A DNA stretch of 64,000 bases from Botrytis cinerea B05.10. Taxonomy: Eukaryota; Ascomycota; Leotiomycetes; Helotiales; Sclerotiniaceae. A program made the position numbers and the translations under genes. Below the pieces are notes generated by a model. That model was not told the DNA's origin and did no database searches. It saw only the letters and a program-made list of their open reading frames with translations. Positions 23,601 through 37,500 of this stretch are shown in pieces; position 1 is the stretch's first letter; every line of letters begins with the position of its first letter. Location: positions 992,001 through 1,056,000 of the forward strand of contig NC_037324.1 of assembly GCF_000143535.2 (NCBI RefSeq). Direction: 5' to 3'.

Positions 23601-24140
23601 TTCTTTAACTGATGGCACCATGAAGTGACTCATAGGTTTTACGGCATCAAGGATAACATTGGCAGGGGGTGGAATGGGATTTGAAATGATCAATGTCTGA
23701 CATTTCAGGTGATCAAATAAGGCACAGTGCGCGGCTGGACTGTTGCGAGGTGAAGTGACGAAAAGCTGAGAACGATACAATCATCAGCACAAAATTGATG
23801 CAAAAAACAAAGTAGAAAATAGCAAGTGGATCATACGAACCGTGTAACCAGCTTTAGCTGCAGCAAGAACTAGAGCTGAGTAGCGGACGTCGCTTGTGCC
23901 AACATAAGCCAAGACCTCAGGATTCGCTCCATATCTACCGGGACCACCGAGCTGTTCCACTATCAACCAAGCCAGACCATCAATGACGTTTGCTAGCTGT
24001 GCGTAGGTAATGACTACTACACTATCTTTGCTCACCCATTCACCATACTTATTATCCGGTGTCTCGCGTGCAAGTCGTTCGACAATATGTGGCGCAAGAG
24101 AGTTTTGCCATTGCGCGACTTGTTCATGTGTCCTGACCAT
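20639..24140 (-). pseudogene. NRPS-like adenylate-forming reductase (A-T-R), disrupted
   Basis: Reading the minus strand gives, in order, an adenylation domain (MHTSGTTGFPKPF core motif, LPPFH, ending NGEKTNPISME), a carrier domain with the phosphopantetheine serine in FFDRGMDSLQSLQL (about 22070-22100), and an NADPH-dependent thioester reductase domain starting INVLLTGSTGTIGSYLL (Rossmann motif). Clean GT-AG introns lie at about 23780-23842, 23463-23521, 23254-23300 and 23041-23090. The frame is interrupted by stops at 22994-22996 (TAA), 22754-22756 (TGA), 22562-22564 (TAA) and 21872-21874 (TAG), plus one extra base near 23118. All other family motifs continue on both sides of each break. 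Intact members reduce a carrier-bound acid to an aldehyde or alcohol. The probable start is ATG at 24140. A GATGGT microsatellite lies in the reductase domain. Confidence 0.85.
20872..20910 (-). repeat. Microsatellite inside the reductase domain
   Basis: A CACCAT/GATGGT run encodes alternating Asp-Gly (DGDGDGDGDGD) near the C-terminus of the reductase domain. Its length is a multiple of three and does not break the frame. Confidence 0.8.
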
Positions 24141-24532
24141 GATGCAAAATTGGGCCGAAGATGTGACTTTTGGAAGATTTCGAGACGATATCTGAGAAAT
24201 GTCGAAGCCGAAAGCAATATTGCTACCGCTAGGTAGGTGAAGTTGCTTCGAAGTAATTGATATCTTAATTCGTTTGCCGCGTGCCTTCAAAATTCAATGC
24301 AAGATAGTAACCTTGATGTCTAAAATTGCCTGCCCATATCGTTTTCAATGCGTATCAAAGCATTACATAGATGGCAAGATGAACAGAAAATCGATTCTTG
24401 GTATGATGGGGGCTGGTGCAGAAGTGAACAAGTAAGTTTTTTGTTCAACATAAACGGTCGCAAAACGATTCCAACTGTTGTTCTGATCCACCGAACTCTG
24501 GTCACAAGCAAGATTCGAAAAGTAAGCAGTTT

Positions 24533-25287
24533 TTATTTAACAGCATATCTTCCACCGCCCTTGAGGACTTCGAGAACATGCATATCACGTGAGACTCTCC
24601 GCACTTGTGAGCTTTGGGGGTTGCCCTTGTACAACTGGCCCTTCGATGCTCGAGCTGCTGAGTAGCTAACAGACACAAGCTAGATTTCAACAATTGCCCT
24701 TTCATTGGTGTTATTTGAGAAACAAATGCTTCACCCGAGGGGATTGAGTCCTTAACGAGAGAATAGAGCTGAAACGTTTGATTGGCCAAAGCAATTCAGA
24801 ACGATGAAAATAATGAAAATTAGTCACTCGCTTTGCTTGGCGGAGAGACCCCACCCGAAGAAGAATGCAAAATAGTCATTGGGAGCTGGGGTAGCACATC
24901 CTCACCATTACTCCAACTGGTATATCTTCAAGGTCAGGCCATACTCGTGTACCATCTCTCTTCGTGAAATGCTCAAGTAGCTTGCCTTGGCTCGAGTGCT
25001 CGTCATGATATTCTTTGCTGCATTCTCGCATCTTTTCCTGCCTTGCGATGTTTTGCTTTCCCGTTCCCATGGGCGTTTTGGGAATCCATTGAATAGATAG
25101 CAGTGATCAAACTTACAATGTACGAACACCCTCAGTATATGCCCGATGAAAATCGGAGCAAATAAATGGATCATGTCGGCGTTGGGCCCCCTTAAGTAGG
25201 TCCTGCGAACGGAGATATCGGTCTTAAGCCAAATGTGTGGAATCTCGAAAAAGTCAATATCTTCCGCGCGGCGGAAGGAGGGATGCA
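24533..25287 (-). CDS. Putative small multi-exon protein, unknown, possibly degraded
   Basis: The first segment (25287 down to about 25120) reads MHPSFRRAEDIDFFEIPH, then KTDISVRRTYLRGPN and a hydrophobic stretch (MIHLFAPIFIGHILRVF). A second, in another frame (about 25060-24900), reads EKMRECSKEYHDEHSSQ, then LLEHFTKRDGTRVWPDLED. A third (about 24650-24533) reads KGQLYKGNPQSSQVRRVSRD and ends LKGGGRYAVK. Their composition is protein-like, and GT...AG borders exist between them, but I could not find one splice set that keeps phase throughout. It may be a real gene, or broken like its neighbour. It lies just upstream of the reductase locus on the same strand. The function is not recognised. 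Confidence 0.33.
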
Positions 25288-27103
25288 TGACGTCGTCGTT
25301 GGAATCTAATCTTATTGAAAGTTAAATGGCGAGTGGGAGGACTTCGTGTGGTCGCATTGGATCATAGTTAGTCAGCAGAGTTAACGTTATAAATTGCACG
25401 GAACGGAAGTTATGAGTCATCGGCGGGTGTTATTAGTAAGTGGCCCGTGAACTGGCTCGAATGCGCTTCGGATGCTTCATCACATCGCATCCGCTCACGT
25501 TCACGTTCACCAGTGGTTCGAGAGATCCGATCAGTCAGCAACACACACGCACGCCAAATTGATGCCTTGAACCGTCCTGGGGTGTGGTGATGTCCTCTCT
25601 CCTGTCTCGCGTCCGCTGCCGTGGAATGTCTGCGTGGTTGATTCAAAGGAAGGGGCAATTGCACCTAGATCAGCCAGTGAAGAGGGCATACCGCTAGCCT
25701 ATGTAAGCCCAGACCCTCTTTGGCGGGGGTGGCCAAGTCCCAAGTGCGTGCCAGCCTTATTCCGTCAAGAATACTTTGTACTTCGCACCTAGCTTGAGGC
25801 TATCATTTATTTATCATTTCCATTTGACAGTCCAGTCAAGTCCACTTATCAACAACCGCAGTGCACTTACAACGTCTCCTGTCCTGTCGCAAACCCTTTG
25901 CAGAGATTTCCACTGGATTCTGTTGGACTCAAAGATTGCTAAACTTCACACTTGGAATATTTCAAATCAAATAACAGAGTGGCGGCGATCCTTTCCGAGC
26001 CTTTGTGCTGATTTGCGCCTGTGTCAAAAGATCTGGACCGCCGGCAGAGTTTACCCCCTGGTGAGCAGTTTGTCAGTTCAAAGCTCCCGCATCAATTTTG
26101 GTACAACGACTGACTGTTCTTGCAGAATATGCGATTGCTAAATTGATATCATATACTGTATGGTATAATATATCCTTCCTAAATTCCCCGAATCGTTCTC
26201 TCCACAAATCACGATATATGATATTTCGGTCGTCGGCCTCTCCGAAAGACCATATTAAATAACTCACATCTCAAACCCGCTGGAACCTTCTTTAGCCATA
26301 TCGGCTATTAGTTTGCACTTTACTCGTTTGTAAAGACTAAGGTGGAGGGAAAACGTCACTGGAGTTATTCTTAATTATTCCGACTTTCGCCCTACCGATC
26401 GTTCGTCATCCTCGAGCACATCCGTAATACCCATTGTTAGATCTGGACCGAAGGTTGCGGTTTATATTTTGGGTGATTGGTCTGGATTGTCGGGAAAGTG
26501 TGTGAGAAATCAGGGAGGATTGTGAACAGTCTATAGAGTCTGGTAGATTATCGGCAGGAAAGGAATATCTGTGGAGACCTGGATTCTAGGAAGATCACAC
26601 TTTCGAATTTGCCATCTTACACTTTACACTTTGACGAGAAGGGAAGTTCAAGGTACTTTGGCCTGTCATTGTATGTCATCAAGTGCCAAAGTTAGACTCT
26701 TGGGAAGGGGGCACCAATTCATATGTGAGATTCCCGTGCAGTCAAACACTGCCGAGTGGACATAAAGCTGTTTGTCACCTGCATCTATACCTCTATCTCC
26801 CCCACTCGCTGCCAATAGGATCTGTTCGTTCTCTTCTCTGACGAGCTAACGGGCTACTTTACCTATCAAATTGGGGGGTTGTCATCTCGGCGCGAGACAT
26901 CGCCTCCTTGTGTCATCTCTTCCATTGGCTGTTTGCATCAAGAAACCCGGCCTACACCGACTCTCTAGTGGTGAGATACTGGTAAAAAAAAAAAAAAAAC
27001 CTGTATCCGGACAGGGCCCATTCCTGTGAGCTTATGAGTAAAACATAACCTTGGCCCGGGTTTGTTTCTTCAATTTCTCACAAATCAATAATAATTTATC
27101 ATC
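25288..27103. other. Intergenic region upstream of the Zn2Cys6 regulator
   Basis: No gene is supported. It includes an A run at about 26984-26999 and the promoter and leader of the downstream regulator. Confidence 0.5.
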
Positions 27104-30100
27104 ATGACTCCCACACCCCCTTCCACTACGTCTTCAAGCGCCGGAGCTCAATCTCCAGAAGGCCAATACCGGGTCGTAAGAAAGAGAAACAGGATTCCTC
27201 TGTCGTGTGGGCCTTGCCGGCATAGAAAGTGAGTCCGATACGTTCTATTTCATCAGCATCTAGCCTATCCAGCACAGATGCACTAACCCTTCTTACGAAA
27301 TAGGTTGAAGTGTAACAGGTCGCATCCATGTGAGAATTGTACGAGAAGAGGTGACGCCTCCTCGTGCTCGTATGCTGCACCAGGAACACGAAAGAAGAAT
27401 CAAAGTCAAGGCTCAACCAGTCCTGATGATATGCAAAATCGTATTGACCGTTTAGAAGGTTTAGTCTTATCACTGATGACAAATGGTGCTTCATCTGCAG
27501 GTCCAGCCGCGGCCGCTGCTGCTGTTAACCGCTCCCACAGCGATAGTGCGGCTTCATCCTTTCCACCAGACTTAGACCAAGACGATGATGACATGATTAA
27601 AGAAGAGGGTGACGAAGATAGTGATGTGGATGTAGTTGCTGATTCACTGGGTATTATGAAAGTTGACACTGATAAAGGAAAAACAACATATTTAGGAGAT
27701 TCACATTGGCATTTAGTCTTAAAAGATGTATGTTGCAGCCTTCATTTCTTTCTTCGTTTCGTGCTTCCATCACGAACCCTCTGGACCAATGCAAATCTGC
27801 AAATATGCAAACCTGCAAGTCGCCAGAGTAACCTCTGCAATTACCTATTTGGCCATGACTTTAGGTACTGGGCAATATCGAGCATTTTGTTTCCAATCCT
27901 CGTCCTTCGTTCATGTTCTTTGCAGGTTTAATAAATCAAAATTCGTTACTAATTTTTCAAAAAGATCGCAGAAGTCAAATCGTATTTCAATAATCATAAA
28001 AAGGAACTCGAAAAGAACTACGAAAAGATCAAGTCTCAAAAGCCGCCTGCCAGTGATGGGCCGGCCTTTTTATTCGGTGCCCATACACCGGCTACAGATG
28101 AAGAGCTTCGAATGGCAGTTCCTGCCAAACCGGAGGTTGATAAACTCATCACCAGGTCCGCTCATAGCCATATCAATAGAACGAAAGGGTGACTAATTGT
28201 TTATTAGATACTTCAACACATACGATCCAGCTATACACATCATACACGCCCCGACTTTCCACAAGGAACTGCAAACCCATTGGCAAGATCCCACAAAAAC
28301 CTCGATAGTATGGCTTGGCCTTTTATATTCAATTCTCTGTTTAGCCATGCAATCATACCAAAAGATTGGGGATGAACCACCGGAATGGAAAGGTAGAGAG
28401 CCCAAATTTGCTTTTCCTTTGATCGGCTTTTCTTGTGTTTTTTTACATCGGCCTCCTTTCATGGTACTAAACTCTTATTTAGATCGCACTCTCGACATAT
28501 CTGGTGAATTCAGACAGCGCACGGTCCAGTGTCTTGTCAATTCCGATTATACAAAGTCATCATTCTACACAATTGAAACGCTAATATTATACGTACACGG
28601 CGAGTATACAAGCCGTTGGGATGCTGAAGTGGGACTTTGGGTCATAATCGGCATGATCACTCGACTGTCAATGCGCATGGGCTATCATCGGGATCCAAGC
28701 AACTTTGCTGGTATCACTATCTTCCATGGGGAGATGCGTCGTCGACTATGGGGGTTTATACGCAACATGGACACAATGTTCTCCTTCCAACTAGCACTCC
28801 CAAGTATGATCCGTGATAGCGACTGTGATACAAAACTTCCTCGCAACATATTTGAGGATGAGTTTGGTCCAGATTCGAAAACATTACCACCCGCGAGACC
28901 GAATACTGAACCTACCCCTGTATCTTACATGCTCGCCAAGATCAGCATAACCAATGAGTTCAATTGTATACTGGAGGAAATACAAAGTGTGAATCCTAAG
29001 GGCATTTCATATGATGATATCCTTGCCCGCGATAATAAGTTATGGGAATTAAAACGCAATCTTGCTCCCCATCTTCGACTCAGGCCCCTTGAAGAATGCA
29101 CGCATGATCCTGCGACGCTCTTGATGCACAGGTTCAATGTAGATATTCAATGGCAGAAGGTTATGTGTGTTCTTCATCGCAAATATCTTGCACGAGCGAG
29201 ACAAAATTCTCGCTACGATCATTCCCGTCGAGCCTGTGTCAACGCTGCGATGGAAATTCTTCGACATCAACACAAACTTCATCTTGAATCTAAGCCCGGA
29301 GGACGATTGCGATCAATGAGATGGGCCATCTCAAGTCTTACAAAACACGATTATCTACTGGCCGCAATGATAGTATGCTTGGAACTTCATTACCAAATCA
29401 TTTGTCCACCCAACAAACACTTCTGGAAAACAGAACAACTTGCCGATATGCTCAAAGCAGTTGAAACTTCCCAAAGTATTTGGAGTGAAACCATTGAAGA
29501 ATCAATGGAGTCATTCAAGGCAGCCAAAACCCTAAATATCATTCTCGAGAAATTGAAGACTTCTAGGGAACCAGCCGCCAGTGCTTCTGCCACACCTATG
29601 AGCACAGCCGACGCTTTTTCGCAATTTGATGATGAGAACCTTAGGCCTGAACAATCGGCAGCTATGACTCTTGGCATGCTTTCTGGTGGTTTGTCGCCAG
29701 ATTCGGCAGCGGTGTTCAACAATATGGGCCAATCTTCAGGATACACAAATATGGATCTGAATATGGGTGATTCAGGCGGAACTGGTCTCACCCCTTACCC
29801 GTTCGACAACAATTTGAACCCCTTTGCTACCATGAACGCTGGTACATCTCCCTTCTCCATGTTCGGCAATACTGGTAATGCTCCTGGAATGATGGATTTA
29901 CCAGCAAATCTCGACTGGGTAAGTTCATAATCACAACCTCCTTTGTCCGAATCTTACATCGAATTAAAATGCTGATTGAGAAATAGGAACAATGGGATCA
30001 TTATATTGGAAATTCAAATACAATCGATCCCGCATTTCAGTTCTATCCAACAAATCTCGAACCTTCACCACCTGGTGGGAATCAAGAACAAGTACAACAA

Positions 30101-30160
30101 AATGACCCGTCGAATCCATTTAGCGGTCCTTTCATGGGCGCAAATACTCCTGGTAGATGA
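27104..30160 (+). CDS. Zn2Cys6 transcription factor with fungal-specific TF domain
   Basis: Six exons (27104-27228, 27304-27727, 27965-28155, 28208-28392, 28483-29918, 29987-30160) add to exactly 845 codons (844 residues). The binuclear zinc cluster CGPCRHRKLKCNRSHPCENC followed by TRRGDASSC spans intron 1. A short predicted coiled coil (MQNRIDRLEGLVLSLM) follows, as usual for dimerisation. After an acidic linker the middle homology region begins near RYFNTYDPAIHIIHAPTFH, with the typical YHRDPSNF and MRRRLWGFI segments of the fungal_trans domain. The intron at 28393-28482 is a multiple of three with no stop, so it could be missed; removing it gives the expected junction EPPEWKDRTLDISGEFRQR. 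The C-terminus is Asn/Gly/Pro-rich and may activate transcription. It is a nuclear regulator; its target pathway is unknown. Confidence 0.88.
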
Positions 30161-32340
30161 AAAAAAAAAATGGTTGAACAAGATGATGTTATATTATAGT
30201 ACATGGCAATGTGCGTGTTAGGGGATAAATGGAGCAGTGAATATTATTTAAAGATACCACGCGAATTCGAAATTTGGCCCTTGGGAATTTGGGAGTTGTG
30301 ATAAAATAGGAAAAATACTCTTCTCGACATAAAAAATTAAAAGTCCAATGATTCACCTCTTTAATGCGGTTTTACAGGATGATTAATTTGATAGAGTGTT
30401 GTGTATGAGTAGTGGTTGTGTATACTATTGCATCTATCCACCGCTATGATGCGTAATCAGCGCAAACCCGAGACGCGTAGACTAACTTTCTAGTGTCTTC
30501 TCGCGATATGTAGAAGACTTTTTTCGTCTTTAGGGTTGATGAGTTATGTGACTTTGCTCTTTTTATTGTAGAGATTGAAAGATAATTGTGATGGAGGAAT
30601 CTCCTTGCTGGCTTGAAGATTTTGGGATATTAAAAAGTTGGAAATTGGAACTTGAAGATTGTTTTGGTGATGGACTGTATGGATGGATGGATGGATGGAT
30701 GGATGGATGGATGGATGGATGGATGGATGGATGGAAGTGATGATAGGTTTGAGTGATGGACCTTGAGATGCAATTATTATGACGATGAGATTGTGTTACT
30801 ATTTGAATATTGGCATTTGGAAGCATAGTACAGTAATAATTTCCCCCAAGAAAATTGAAGTAGTAGGTAGCAGGTTGGTTGTATGTAGTGGTGTAGTCGT
30901 GTAGAGATGCAATTTGGAGCAGGCTGGCGGCAATATATAATGACAAATAGGATGGCGGATTGATTGTGTACATGTAGGTGCTTTGTTTCATGTCGATTAT
31001 CTACCGGTAGCAGATATTTTTTTATTTTTATCTCTCTGCGGATTGATGGATGGATGAATCTACTCTGTGTGTTTCGATTCCCTGTTGTCATACTTTGTAT
31101 TTGTTTGTTCGTTCATTTGCTCTCCTTAAATCTCGCTCGCTTCTATTTTTTGCACTTTATTTATTTATCCATGTTTATCTATCTCATCTAATTTTATCTC
31201 TTCCCATCTCACCATTCACACACTCGCATACTCCTCCAAACCTCAAAAAACCCCCTTCACAAAAATCCAAACCTGAATGCCCCCCCCCCCTTCTCAAACC
31301 CCCCAAAATCCCAAAAGAAAAGTTCAAACTAAGACTAAGAAAAGCCTGCTCAACCCCCAGAAACCATGAGCGTTTACTGTACTGCTAAGGTCTTGACGCC
31401 CATAGGAGTAGGCGGAAGCAGCTACAGTATGATTCCCTTTATCCTAGCGATGTTTATTGAGTTTTTGTAGTTTGTGTAGTAGAGATTTAGTTTGGATTTG
31501 GATGTGGGAGAGGGGGAGGGAAGGGGGGTGTTTTAAAATGGTTTTTTGGGGGGGAGGGGAGAGGGAGGGGGTTATAGTAATAAGGGAAGTGATTTACTAT
31601 CATGATGGATAATCTTCTTTATTTCATCTTCTCGCATTCAACTAGGTACTTTCAATCTTGTACCGAGTATCCAGAAAGACAATTAATAAAATGAACAGTG
31701 AATGAGTAAGGATTCGCTTGTATGCAACGAACCTCCTCTGTTACTGAGTGCATAAAAGAACAGCCTCATTACTACCAATTCTATCTCTCCATAGTTCCAA
31801 CATATTCTCTTCTAGAGTCATTATCGTCCCATCTCTCCCATCTATCTCTTCCAAGCTTCAAAGAGTGGTACTTCGCACCTCAGTGCTTCAAATACGCTTC
31901 GTTCAAAAAGGCATGGAGTGAAGCACGAGCCTTTGAATGACAGTAGTATCCATGGTAAAAGTACTTACTTCTTCATCCGCAAGTACCATTCGTATTTAAT
32001 ATCTCTCAGGTTCGAGCTTGGACGTGTATGTGGTTGAAACAACGTGGATAAAGAATATCGATAATCCAGCCATTCCAAATACTGAGTCACATACTGCCCC
32101 CTTTGAACCACGCTTTTAGAATGTATTTGAGATATATTTATCATTATCAGCTTATCTACCAACTAGCCAACTAACATACGTCGAGTCAACGCCGCGACCG
32201 ACTGTTAAAAAACGCGCAAACTCCCTTTCGATTCGTTCCTCTACCATCCATTCGTACATTTGACAACGCTCGGGTATTTCAATATTTTCTTCCCATCCGG
32301 GCTATCCCATTTCCCATTGCCTCATTCTTCACATTCAAAT
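30161..32340. other. Intergenic region with GGAT repeat
   Basis: Lies between convergent genes. No protein gene is supported; the frames at 30563-31388 are created by simple sequence on both strands. A C-rich patch at about 31277-31290 and G-rich patches at about 31509-31570 are present. Confidence 0.5.
30679..30734 (+). repeat. (GGAT)n microsatellite
   Basis: About 14 uninterrupted GGAT units in the 3' intergenic region of the Zn2Cys6 gene. Confidence 0.9.
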
Positions 32341-33989
<1,649 letters not shown>

Positions 33990-34523
33990 ATTGGCGGTTG
34001 TTTCCTGCTCGCGAATTATTGAGGTCTGGTGTAAAAGTCCACTTTATGTTATCAAAGGCGCTCAAAAATATCTAAGAAGTTCGAAAAGGTAGCTCTGTGA
34101 ATACCTCCTGCTCTAAATTTACTGGGAAGACGCGCTCCAAAAGCGCGCAATAGGTGGGTCGTTTATAGCTTCGGATCGGCCACGTCGGCCGCTAGCGTCA
34201 ATCGTGACGTTAGTGTGAGTGGTGGGAGAGCTTCTTGTTGATATCCTCGAACGAAGTCGAGTTGGCTCTTTTCATAATTCCTTGAAGAGATTATTTCTCA
34301 TTATTTTACCACCCCCCCGCCAAGCCATCCGTGGCAGTCGATAGGAAAAGAAAAACCAAACCTTCACCCTATAATAGCCTTTTTAGTAGCTATTTGCGCC
34401 CCTCAATTTCACTTTCTGGTCGAAGCAAAGTGCGCCACTTCACTTCAACAATTATAAACTTCAAATCGCAAACTATCTACAACATTCAAACATCCCGCGC
34501 ATCCTGCGTATTGTATTTGCATC
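33990..34523. promoter_or_regulatory. Bidirectional promoter region of hat2 and xrn1
   Basis: The 534 bases separate two divergent starts. They contain a GC-rich patch with GACGCGCTCC and AGCGCGC (34126-34150) and a TGACGTTA CRE/ATF-like site near 34205. A pyrimidine-rich leader precedes the xrn1 start. Function is inferred from position. Confidence 0.5.
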
Positions 34524-37500
34524 ATGGGTGTCCCAAAGTTCTTCAGATGGATGAGCGAGAGGTATCCCTCGATCTCGCAGTTGATTGCGGAGAATAGAAT
34601 ACCAGAATTCGACTGTCTGTATCTGGATATGAATGGTATTATTCATAACTGTACCCACAAAGATTCGGATGATGCGACCTTTCGTATGACGGAGGAGCAA
34701 ATGTTTATTGCGATTTTCAACTACATTGAGCATCTTTACGGAAAGATCAAGCCAAAGCAGCTGTTCTACATGGCTGTAGATGGAGTGGCTCCTCGCGCAA
34801 AGATGAATCAACAACGAGCTCGAAGATTTAGAACGGCATTAGATGTCGAGAATGCCAGAGAAAAGGCAATCAAAGAAGGAAAGGAAATGCCAAAAGAGGA
34901 TGCGTTTGACAGCAATTCAATTACGCCAGGTAAGCCGTTCGGCAAATACAATGTTACAAAGCTAATTATTTAGGCACGGAGTTTATGCAAAAGTTGACCC
35001 TTCAACTGAAATATTTTATCGCAAAGAAGATCTCAGAGGATGTGGATTGGCAAGGAACCGAGATTGTGCTCTCAGGGCATGAGGTTCCAGGTGAGGGAGA
35101 GCACAAAATTATGGAGTACATTCGCCTCAAGAAAGCACAACCAGATTACGATCCTAATAGACGCCATTGTCTTTATGGCCTGGATGCGGACTTGATTATG
35201 TTGGGATTGTTAAGTCATGACCCTCATTTCTGCCTCCTTCGCGAAGAGGTTACTTTTGGTAGGCAGAGTAAAGCCAAGTCTAAGGAGTTGGAACATCAAA
35301 ATTTCTATTTGATGCATCTATGCATTGTTAGAGAGTATTTAGAATTGGAATTTCAGGAGTTAAAGGAAGATGGTGTTCTAGGGTTTCCGTTCGATCTTGA
35401 GCGCGTTATTGATGATTTCATCCTCATGGCGTTCTTTGTTGGCAACGATTTCCTACCAAATCTTCCGAATTTACACATTAACGAGGGAGCATTGGCGTTG
35501 ATGTTCAAGGTATACAAGACTATTCTGCCTAAAGGTGGTGGATATATCAATGAGGGGGGAGTTATTAACATGAGTCGACTGGCAATCTTGCTTGAGGAGT
35601 TGTCTCATGTTGAGTACAGATTTTTCGAATCTGAGAGTTCGGACTCATCATGGTTCAAGGCTAAACAAATGTCAAAGGAGGACGTCATGGTAAAAGGTAA
35701 AAACAAGGGCAAGCTTGTTATGACCACGGCACAGCAGCAAATATGGAAACAAGTCAAATCCTATGTTCAAAAGAGAGGTTCAGAAGCACTGGATTTATCC
35801 GACAAGCTTCCCGCAGCAGATAGAAAATTTGCGCAGGACCTAGCAGACAGTCTGCACCTAGAATGGAAGACGGTACAGAACGATGATGGCGAACGTCACA
35901 TGCAACTCTCTTTCCCTGCAAAGCTCGGTGCCGATGATGAAGAAGATGATGATGAAGAGGAAGAATCTCAACTTGCCATTATGCGAATTGTCAAACAATA
36001 CGACAAAGCAGAAGTTCTTGACGTTTCTAAAGAACAAGCACAAGCCGAGATGGAACGCAAATATGAAGAGAAGTTTCAAGAGTGGAAGGACAAATATTAT
36101 GAGGGCAAATTTGAATGGGATCGAAAGAACGAAATTGAGTTGACGAAACTATGCGAGAATTACGTCCAGGGTTTGCAGTGGGTTCTTTACTACTACTATC
36201 GTGGTGTCGTGTCGTGGCCGTGGTATTACCAATACCACTACTCGCCGATGATTTCTGGTAAGTTATCTTTCTGGAACTTTTTATTGCTAAGCTAACAATA
36301 TCATCAGATGTCATAAAAGGACTCAAAGCTGATGTCAATTTCAAGCTTGGTCAGCCATTCCATCCATTCGAGCAACTTATGGGTGTGCTACCGGATCGTA
36401 GTAAGAAGATTGTACCCACTGTGTATCACGATCTCATGACAAACCCCGCTTCTCCTATCATTGACTTCTACCCTCGAGACTTTGAGCTAGATATGAACGG
36501 AAAGAAGATGGAGTGGGAAGCTGTGGTCAAGATTCCATTCATCGACGAAAAGCGATTATTGGATGCCATGGCTACGAAGAACAATTTATTGAGTGATGCC
36601 GAGAAGTTCAGGAATGAATTTGGAGTCTCCTTGAAGTTCACTTATGACCCAGATGTCGATTTCATCTATCCGTCTTCATTGACGGGCATCTTTCCAGACA
36701 TTCCCCACTGCCACTGCGTGGAGAACATTTTCGACTTGCCGACAATTGAGGGTTTGGATTTTTACCATGGTCTCATGGATGGAGCCAAGCTTGGGTCTGC
36801 ATCTCTAGCTGGATTCCCAAGTTTAGGCTACCTTCCATACAACGCAACGTTGGGCTTCCATGGGGTCAACGTTTTCCAGTCAGACAGCCGTAATGAAAGT
36901 ATGGTTGTTACAATTGAAGATTGTGAGATTCGTACCAATGTCAAGACAGCGCAACAAAAACTTGGTAAAAGAGTATTTGTTGGCTATCCTTTCTTACAGG
37001 AAGGTAAAGTTGTCAAAGTTTCTGACGAATTGTTTGACTACCTACCCTCCGAAGATGCCAGTGGTCAACCCATTACTAGACCCCACGGACCTCGCGAGAT
37101 TGATGACTTCCGCAAGAAAGCAGAGAGAATAGAAAGCACCTATAGCAAGCGCCTTGGTATTATCATTGGACCAGTAGAGTCTCTAACTCATGTGGAGATG
37201 CTGAAAGGCTTGAAAAAGATGGATGATGGTGCGACCATCAAAGAATATGCTGTTATACCTGGCCAGGACACAGACTACGCTTCGCAAGTTGTAGTGGATG
37301 AAGTGACCAGTGAAGATCAGCGATTCCTAGAGAAAGCGGCTTTACCTGTGGAAGAAGAGTTTCCTGTTGATGATAGAATATTTTTCCTTGGAGACTTCAA
37401 CTATGGCCGCCCAGGACTGGTTGAAGGTCACATGGATCACAAACTTCAAATATCATTGTCAACGATCAAAGGGAAAGAAGTGGAGTTTGGTAGAAACATT

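Noticed and set aside
35858..36344. Frames opposite and overlapping xrn1
   Set aside because: Shadows of the highly conserved xrn1 coding sequence.
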